This document shows, in pieces, positions 57,201 to 64,000 of a stretch of DNA of 64,000 nt. The first letter of the stretch is position 1; each line of letters opens with the position of its first letter. The notes below the pieces were generated by a model. It was not told the origin of the DNA, did not search any database, and was given only the letters and a program-made list of their open reading frames with translations. Origin of the DNA: Triangularia verruculosa (taxonomy: Eukaryota; Ascomycota; Sordariomycetes; Sordariales; Podosporaceae). The position numbers and the translations under genes were made by a program. Location of the stretch: contig MU863885.1 of the NCBI GenBank assembly GCA_033296885.1, positions 372,001 to 436,000 of the forward strand, in the 5' to 3' direction.

Positions 57201-58041
57201 GTCTGCACTGGAAGTGATGTGTCAAGATCTATATTTATTATGACATATAGCCTGGATACATATCCTTCTGGTGGCTCGGGGTTCTATTGTCTGTCGCCCT
57301 TTCTAACCTGTGTAGGATACCTCGTCGTCAATGTCGTCAAGCCGCCTGAAGCTTAACCCTGGTGCCCCAACTTTCATGCCCCGTGTTGCCACAACCACCC
57401 CGTCCAGCCCAATCCGAAAGGCAGTGGATCGGTCTTTTGGCGTTCCTGGCAATGCCAGCCCACTGGTTACACCTCCGATATCTACCCCTGTCCCGCCTCC
57501 TTCTCCTGTCCCTCTTCGTCGTGGAATTGTCCCGCCGGCTGGTGCCATTCCGCCAAACCATCACGTCCAATTCTTTGCAGCACCTGTGGTCATGGTTCCT
57601 GCCGGGACAACGTCGTATCAGCTGTTTCCGCCCGGTGGCTTTTCTTCTTCTTCATCGTTGGGGATGAGGCACACCGCTCAGAGCCAGGCAGCGAGGCAGG
57701 ATCTCAAGCAGCAATACTGGGGAAAGACAACGACAGGGATGATGGGCATGGGCATGGGGGTGACAACGCCGAGGAAGCCCAGGTTGGACTGGAAGAGCAT
57801 TTCGCCCCGGACTCCAGAGAGTGAGGATGACAAGGACAGGGAAAAGCACGACAGTGCTGGGTCTTCGAGGACGTGCTTTGATGATGGTGAGGGCAAGGAT
57901 ATTGAAAAACGGGGCGACGGTGAAAAGGCGGGCGAGACAAGGGGATATTTCCCCTTTTATTCAAGAAGGATTCAGAGTAAAAGCGAACCGAGTGGTTCTA
58001 GGCAAGGGGTTAGTCGATCGCCGACCGAGGTGGAAGAGTGA
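54249..58041 (+). CDS. HMT1-type vacuolar ABC transporter with PAM2-containing tail
   Basis: Model: join(54249..55064,55117..56336,56390..56752,56803..57181,57316..58041), 1167 aa. If the last intron stays in, a TGA at 57185-57187 ends the protein at 927 aa. The N-terminus is a five-helix extra membrane domain as in HMT1/ABCB6. Then comes a six-helix ABC membrane domain (WPVNHRSLQVRVVLVGV onward) and one nucleotide-binding domain. It has Walker A GATGAGKST (about 641), signature LSGGELQR (about 745), Walker B IVLLDEATSA and the H-loop HRLSTI. This half-transporter class moves phytochelatin, glutathione or heme-type conjugates into vacuoles. The last intron has a CTAAC branch site and joins GAG|GAT in frame. 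It adds a Pro/Ser-rich tail that opens with SRLKLNPGAPTFMP, a PAM2 motif (about 935-948). Confidence 0.88.
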
Positions 58042-58659
58042 GTTGGAGATGAGCATTCTTTTTCGTTAACGATCCGTACCTTTGCTTTGACTGCAAGCAT
58101 TGCATCCATAGAGGGTCGAGAGAGGGTGGTATTTCTTTTCTTATTGGGCTCAGTAAATTTATTTTCGTCTTGTTGATATCGTTTTAAGGGTGCAGGGACG
58201 CGAGCTGGAGGGTGGTTTCAAAACTCATGTTTGCATTCAGTTCAACGGTTTAGACAAAGTTTCGAGTTTTTTCTCCCTTCTTTCTTTTCTTTCTGTTTTG
58301 GAGGCGGATGGATAATCATCATAATGGAGACTAGGAAAACGGTTAGGGCGGGGTTGGAGGTCTTAATTCTTCAAAGGCTTATGATAATGATTACATGAGA
58401 TGAGAAAAAGGAGGGCTGTGGACTTAGTTTAGACATGTTTGGTTAATGAAGATGAGAATTCTTGACACCTGCTGCTGTTGGACTCTGCATGGCTGTCAAT
58501 TCTGATTTCAGAATAGAGCTTGATAAATTGATCTTTTTTCTTTCCCAACTAGTAGTCAATACTCTTGTTTTTAAGGCCTAGTGATTCTGTTCGCAGAATG
58601 AAGCTAATTCAACATTTTTGATCTTCCGTCCTAAACCAAGCCTTTTTTTTCTCCTGAAA
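58042..58659. other. Convergent 3' region
   Basis: A 618-bp AT/T-rich spacer between the ends of the ABC transporter (+) and PTPA (-) genes. It contains T-rich and TTTCTTTTC tracts and no coding frame. Confidence 0.5.
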
Positions 58660-60051
58660 TCAGTCAAAAGGGATCCTCCTTAACCCAGGCCCTCCCATCC
58701 CCCTTTTCCTCATCTCCTCCGCTGCTGCCAGCGAGCTCGGCACTTTGATACCACAGCAATCCCCCCACCCCACCGCCTGCTGGTGAACGTGTCTCTTGCC
58801 TTCACTATCGTCAAAAATTTCCAGCTTGCCATTCTCGAGCTCTTCCTCGGTGAGCTCCGGCTGCTGCTCGGCCAAACTGCCCATCTCCTCGGTGGCCGGT
58901 ATCAACCCCCCGAAAAGGAAGTGCTGCATGACGGGCAACTTCCCGAGGACCTCCTTGACGAACATCTTGCGCATCCCGCCTTCGATCTTGGTCCAGCTCT
59001 TGGCAGAAGATATGTCGTCCAGCATGGGGGAGTGCCACCGCAGTCCCTGGACTGTTTTGGTCGAGTTGACAAAGGCCACCTGGTTGAGGTAGAGGTACTC
59101 GGGCCCGAACTGCTCGAGCGTCAGGGCCTGGTGGATGGACCGGGGGGTGATGTACTTGTGGCCGAGGAGCTGGGAGGAGCCGAAGAGGAAGGGGAGGAAC
59201 TGGTAGTCGTCTAGGCCCCAGACGCCGTGGGAGCCGGCGGGTTCGAGGTAGTATGTCAGTTGGACGAGGCGCATGAGGGAGAGGTACTTTGGGAAGATGA
59301 CCAGGACGAGGGAGGAAAAGGTGGAGGGGGGTAAGAGGGAGAGGAGGTGGAGGCAGAGGAGGAAGAGGAAGAAGTTGAGCTCGTGGCCGGAGCCGTAGTC
59401 TATTCTGGAGGGGTTGCCGAACGAGTGGTGGAGGTAGGTGGAGAGTTCCGGGGCGGCCGAGGTGGCATGCTGGGAGGGGAGTTTGAGGAGAGAGAGGAAG
59501 TGGGGGGTTCGGGATTTGACTTTGTCGATGAAGGTGCGGAAGGTCTTGTTGCCGAAGCGGGAGCCGGAGGAGTCGTCTGGGGGCGTGGAACGGCAGAGCT
59601 CTTCGATCTCGGTGAGGATGTCCAGAAGAGCTTGGACGGTGGGTGTTACAGATGAGGTTGGTGCAGAGGAGATGGGTTTGTTGGCTACGGATTCGGAGAG
59701 GTGGAAGATGAATGATACCACCAGCTCGTATGTCGGAGAGGCAAGGAATAGCGCGTGATCTTTGGGTGTGAGGATGCGGCGACTGGGAGTCTGGAACTTT
59801 ATGGTTGACAAGTCCGGCAGGGGGGGTAAAGGCGGGGTGCCTGGTACGGGCTGAGGGTTGGCAGGCTCGGGTTCGCGGCGCCGGCGAGGTTCAAGTTTGG
59901 GGATACGGTCCCGAAGGTTGGGGATGCTGTTGGCTGGACCCGGACCCGGGCTTGGCTTCCCGGGAGCTGATGTCGACTCCGGCGCGGGGCTGACGACAGG
60001 CTGGAATGCTGCTCCGGTGGCTGTTGCCGCTGGTGGGGGTGGGGATGTCAT
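58660..60051 (-). CDS. PP2A activator PTPA (Rrd-type peptidyl-prolyl isomerase)
   Basis: A single exon of 463 aa; ATG at 60051. A Pro-rich, disordered head of about 80 residues is followed by the PTPA fold: TPKDHALFLASPTYELV, NKTFRTFIDKV, the YGSGHELNFFLFLLCL block and VWGLDDYQFLPFLFGSSQL. HKYITPRSIHQ, FVNSTKTVQGLRWHSPML, and SWTKIEGGMRKMFVKEVLGKL come next. The protein reactivates the PP2A catalytic subunit with ATP/Mg and has prolyl isomerase activity in the family. The tail beyond PVMQHFLFG is about 80 residues and is longer than in animal PTPA, resembling fungal Rrd1/Rrd2. I cannot tell Rrd1 from Rrd2 here. Confidence 0.95.
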   Translation of the reverse strand: MTSPPPPAATATGAAFQPVVSPAPESTSAPGKPSPGPGPANSIPNLRDRIPKLEPRRRREPEPANPQPVPGTPPLPPLPDLSTIKFQTPSRRILTPKDHALFLASPTYELVVSFIFHLSESVANKPISSAPTSSVTPTVQALLDILTEIEELCRSTPPDDSSGSRFGNKTFRTFIDKVKSRTPHFLSLLKLPSQHATSAAPELSTYLHHSFGNPSRIDYGSGHELNFFLFLLCLHLLSLLPPSTFSSLVLVIFPKYLSLMRLVQLTYYLEPAGSHGVWGLDDYQFLPFLFGSSQLLGHKYITPRSIHQALTLEQFGPEYLYLNQVAFVNSTKTVQGLRWHSPMLDDISSAKSWTKIEGGMRKMFVKEVLGKLPVMQHFLFGGLIPATEEMGSLAEQQPELTEEELENGKLEIFDDSEGKRHVHQQAVGWGDCCGIKVPSSLAAAEEMRKRGMGGPGLRRIPFD

Positions 60052-60402
60052 GTTGTTGCTATTTTAAGATTTCTCTAATGGGATGAAAATGGCGCCAGAA
60101 TTATGAGTTGAATAACCCTTTGAATGAAATTCAGCGAATGTGAGTTTCGAAGTTGAACGAGGCAAGGCTCAGATCGACTGATGTCTAGCCGTTGAGGTTC
60201 CATGCAAGCCCAATCCGACCCCTGCAAGCACTAAAGTGTGGGGCAGTTTTTACTGGGTGAGTGCTGTGCTGCAAATCCAATCAACGACGACATCTCATTG
60301 GCAGCCTTCGAAAACTTCCTCATTTCCAGGCGACAAACGGACAAACAAAAAAAAAGGCCACAACCTCATCCATCAAGTTGTCGAACACCTGACCATATCA
60401 AA
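60052..60402. promoter_or_regulatory. Bidirectional promoter of PTPA and RRP46
   Basis: 351 bp separate the divergent starts. The part near RRP46 is A-rich. No distinct factor site stands out, and no gene is seen. Confidence 0.5.
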
Positions 60403-61284
60403 ATGACAGTGACCGCAGCACCAGAAGCCGCTCTCGGTGTCCTCCCAAGGGCCGATGGGTCTGCAAAGTATTCATATGCCGGATACACAGTCACGGCCTC
60501 GGTCAACGGACCCATCGAAGCCCAGCGAAGAGATGAGCATCCTTACGAGGCGCATGTTGACGTTATCGTACGACCAGCCGCAGGGGTTGGAGGTGAGGAC
60601 CCCTCCGCAGCCTACCCCTCCATCATTTTCTCACCATGAATTTTCCTATATAGCGACAAGAGAACGCCACCTCGAGTCCATCCTACAGTCCTCACTCACC
60701 CAGATCATCCTCGTCAAGAACTTTCCTCGCTCGCTCATTCAGATCGTCCTCCAAGTTGAGGACACCCCAGAGAATGACTATGTGAACACAAAGCTTGTTC
60801 AGGCCAGCCTGGTGAGACCGATTCTGTCTGATCATGAAAAGTTCTATCAACATGCTGACCTCTACGACAGGACTTTGCCATTATGCCAGCTCTATTCCAA
60901 ACCGCTGTTCTTGCACTCTTGTCAGCAGGCGTACCCATGAGGGCGACAGCCACAGCGACGGCTGTTGCTCTTGTTTCTCAGGATGGCTCCAAGACGAGTG
61001 TCGTGGACCCATCGCCACGAGATGTCGAGATTGCCCAGTCTGTCCATGTGCTGGCTTTCACATCTCAAGACGAATTGCTGCTGGCCGAAAGCGAGGGAGA
61101 CTTCACCGTCAAGGAATGGGATGAGGTTTACGAAACTGCCAAGCAAGTATGCTGTCGACCAGTGCCAACCAAGGAAGGGATGGAGATGGTGCTCGACGAC
61201 GAACATACCAGCGGCCCAGATTTGCGTCACTTCTTGCGGTCTACGATGGAGCAGAAGGTGGCATCCGACCTCCATTGGAAGTGA
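60403..61284 (+). CDS. RRP46: Exosome core subunit Rrp46 (RNase PH-like)
   Basis: Model: join(60403..60592,60654..60811,60871..61284), 253 aa. ATG at 60403. It is an RNase PH fold: GVLPRADGSAKYSYAGYTVTASV, NGPIEAQRRDEHPYEA, RERHLESILQSSLTQIIL and RSLIQIVLQVEDTPEN. The second half has DFAIMPALFQTAVLALLSAGVPMRATATATAVAL. The subunit forms part of the hexameric ring of the RNA exosome in nucleus and cytoplasm. Eukaryotic ring subunits are not phosphorolytic. The order and lengths fit Rrp46. Both introns (61 and 59 bp, GTGAGG/GTGAGA donors) close in frame. Near the C-terminus (RHFLRSTMEQKVASDLHWK) it is well conserved in outline. Confidence 0.93.
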
Positions 61285-64000
61285 GGTAGCGATGAAGACG
61301 CGTATACCTCGATTTATTAAGAGCGGCATACCGAGAGGAGGAGTGTACTCCAGATTCAAATTCAATGTTGGGAAACAGAGAGCAGAGCCCAGGTTGGGTC
61401 ATCCACCCCGCCGAAACTCGAGGACGGGCACAAGGACACAATATCCGACATAAGGACTGGTTTGCGTTGAAGAAGGACGTGGGGAGGTGCATCGGAAGCG
61501 TGGAAGAATGGATGCATGGAATGTGCATGTTTCCCAAGAGACAGCCTGAAGTGGTGTGCGACTAGGCGACTACAGATCAATGGTCGGCAGTTGGCCACGG
61601 CATCTCGTGTTGGAGACAACAACAAGAACAAACTACCCCTTTTTGGGGGTTGTCATCTTTCAAATATCTCTTCCCCTTATTTTTTGTTTTCGTGTGATGG
61701 CTTGATGGCAGCTTGGTTGACGTCTCAAACACAGTGGTGGGTCTTCCCGCACGGCCGTGTTTGGGATTGCCCGTTAGCGGACCGGGGCCCTGTTTCATCA
61801 TCCTACCCAGAACCCTGACACCGCCGTTTTCAACACTGTCCAGCGGCGGCGGCTGCGTGGAGGCGGCTCTTGGGAATGGAACGTCAAAACCGGGCCTATG
61901 CTGGACTCTCGGGCTTTTTCCCACAAGGGCCGTCCTGCAGAGTTACTGTCAGGTGGATAGGGTAGCTAGCATCGAGACCGAGTTAGACGTCTTGTGTCCC
62001 CTGTCTCTCACGATTCATGCTTCTCCTAAACTTCCCAGCGTTCCCCAGACTTGAGCCTAAGCTGCTGTTCGAACAGACGGCCGGCGGCCCCTGCTTGATG
62101 TGCGCTTGGAGAGTGCCGGGTGCGTCAAGACTGTGGGCCAGTAGATTCTGTCAAGATGGGCACGGCGAGCATGGTCTGCTCTTATTCGTTCTCAAAGTTT
62201 CCCAAACATTCGAGCAGGCGCAGGATTCACACCAGGGAGATGGCGGACGGTTAATATGCGGCTGCTTGGACGCTTCAGCGGACCGCTGCAGAACGATCAC
62301 CAACACTATTGGGCCGAACTCCAGATCCTCCAGGGTTACCAGTGGCGGGAAGCCGTGCCGCCCAGGGGGATCCTGCTGCCGCACTAACAGTACCCTGGCT
62401 TCTCGCCTCCAGACCTCTCTGGCAGTTACCTTGCGTGCTGCCGCGCTATCCGTCCAAGAGCCTCGACTCTCGAGCCTGGCTTACTATAGCTGCACTTTCG
62501 TTACATGTCAGCGTATGACCTCTTCCCCCGTGTTGCCCATGTTGTAATGTAAACATGGACCAGGCTGCGAATCAGACTGCTTCAATGCTCACCATCCTCC
62601 GCAGCAACCGTGGCTCTGCAGCGTCTCTCGAAACAGAGAAAGAATGCGCGTCACAGCTTGCCCCAGCGACAGAGATGTTAGTGGTGCAATTCTGGGTTTC
62701 CAAGACCTCTACGGCCGCATCTTTCTGAGATGCGCCTTCTTCGCATTATAAAAGTTCTCTGGGGTGGTGTCCGCGGTACGTACTTTCTCCAACCTGAAAG
62801 GCTAACGACGACCCTAAAGTGGCAGCGGTACCTCCTGAAATGTACCACTACCCCACCAAACCCCCTGTCATGAAGCTCTAGATGATCTTCAGCTGTACCC
62901 CCGATTCCTCGTCGAAGCTCTCCATCCTTCCCCTGCCACGCCAGCCCATCTCCTGGGGTATGTCAACACTCAGGGACATATTATAAACCACCGACAATTC
63001 TGTCGTGAATGTCTTTCCTTTCTCTGGTCTTCAGTCCTCATCTTGATGACCCAATATCATCCCGCCCTCTTCTCTCCATCTTCTTGAGCTCTGCGAGTTC
63101 TCTCCTACCGTATATCCCGGCCTTCGTTCCATTCCCTACTTCTTGTAACTCACTCAGTTAGTTCCCTGGCGGGCTTGTATCTGTTGCATTTTATTTCACT
63201 AGGCTCCAAGCCATCTGGCAACCAATTCCTCGGCCTGTCGACAGTCGTCCAATCGCTGCAAGCGTCACTTTGACATCTCGTGCATTGGTTTTTAAACTCG
63301 GCACACCCCGTCTATTCTTGACATTCAGATCAAAGATATATCGGATCACACCGGCAACCGTCTGTTGGACACGGTCGAGAAGAAGATACCACCATTTTCG
63401 AAAGAAATCGATTCACGTGGAAGGCAAATCTGCACGGGGATCACCCAGTTGACAGGATACCTTTTCAACCACCAATCGCGTGTTATTCAACGGGACACCA
63501 ACGCCACAAGCATCCTCGAAACTGCCAACCGCGGGCCTCGTCCTAGCTGACCCCGCTGCATCCGCCACCAGCCCCTCCGGCAAGAACTGGCCAGCTCCCG
63601 ATCCCCGCTCGGCACAGCGTCCCGACACCGCAACGCTTCCAAGACATTCACGGGTCAAATCCGCTGAGGAGACACGGACACTGACTGCCGAAGGTAAGCA
63701 CCCTCACATTCCGGTTTAGGACCCTGTTGATCCGGTGCTGTGTTGGCCGTGATCAACGAGATGGTGGTCCTTGTGACGCCCCGGCACAGACACAGTGCCG
63801 CAATGGATTCTGGCTGAGGCGTTGCGGGCGTGTTGACGAGACCACCTCGGACGAAGGAGAGAAGAAAGATAAGGGATAGGCTGACACAGGCTCTCTGCCT
63901 CCCACAGATTTTCCCGTTGCGCCTCATTTTGTCCGGCTCATTGATTGTCAAGCAATTGACAACTGCCCAGACAAGCATCCCACTTTTGACTCCGGTCTCT
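61285..64000. other. Right-edge region without a supported gene
   Basis: 2.7 kb. The first about 400 bp are the RRP46 3' region. From about 62740 (TTATAAAAG, a TATA-like box) to the right edge the + strand is pyrimidine-rich with CTTCTCTCC tracts. That resembles a promoter and a long leader of a + strand gene starting beyond 64000. Short frames at 63270-63719 begin mostly at non-ATG codons and lack motifs, though one could be a first exon. Confidence 0.4.

Noticed and set aside
57331..58041. Separate small gene starting at ATG 57331
   Set aside because: The sequence is in frame with the ABC transporter through a strong intron (branch site CTAAC, acceptor TGTGTAG), and the gap to the transporter is only that intron. 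I treat it as the terminal exon.
63270..63719. First exon of a gene at the right edge
   Set aside because: Several short frames overlap and most start at non-ATG codons. No conserved residues can be judged before the window ends.

Overview
This window is nuclear DNA of a filamentous ascomycete, most likely a Sordariomycete of the Sordariales type. The reasons are short GT-AG introns of about 50-190 bp with CTAAC/CTGAC-like branch sites, dense intron-rich genes, and fungal families throughout: a Zn2Cys6 regulator, a GPI-anchored Cys-rich surface protein, a GH5_7 mannanase, GH37 trehalase and an HMT1-type ABC transporter. I recognise nineteen protein genes and give a reconstructed exon model for each. 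Every model closes in frame at the listed coordinates. I see no rRNA, CRISPR array, prophage or intact transposon, and no convincing tRNA.

Left part (0-23 kb). The window opens with a MITE-like inverted-repeat element carrying an internal minisatellite (414-795). Then come a degenerate amidase-family gene that has lost its catalytic residues (890-3080, -), a Ppc89/Cep57-type spindle-pole-body coiled-coil protein (-), the OST subunit Swp1/ribophorin II (-), a secreted GPI-anchored Cys-rich protein (+), a choline/ethanolamine phosphotransferase (+), glutaminyl-peptide cyclotransferase (+), a hairpin-rich tRNA-promoter-like element (about 18.35-18.65 kb), a Ypt35-like PX protein (+) and a GH5_7 endo-mannanase (+).

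Middle (23-42 kb). A seven-exon Zn2Cys6 factor, L-threonine aldolase, secreted trehalase and an unknown single-span membrane glycoprotein lie on +. The large N-end-rule ubiquitin ligase UBR1 lies on -.

Right part (42-64 kb). Four nuclear genes for mitochondrial proteins lie close together: QCR9 of complex III, built from tiny exons with a GC-AG intron; BCS1, the Rieske-protein translocase of complex III; mitoribosomal uS11m; and TIM44. The PYM (Mago-Y14 partner) gene sits among them. A 4.8-kb stretch without a recognisable gene follows. Then come a vacuolar HMT1-type ABC transporter whose last intron can add a long tail with a PAM2 (poly(A)-binding-protein-binding) motif, the PP2A activator PTPA/Rrd, and exosome subunit RRP46. 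The last 2.7 kb hold no gene I can support and look like a promoter/5' leader region for a gene beyond the right edge.

The genes are mostly unrelated housekeeping genes, with no secondary-metabolite cluster. The observations most worth following are the PAM2 tail on the ABC transporter, the hairpin/pol III-like element at 18.4 kb, the catalytically dead amidase, the QCR9 micro-exon structure with paired CCAAT boxes, and the MITE-like element.
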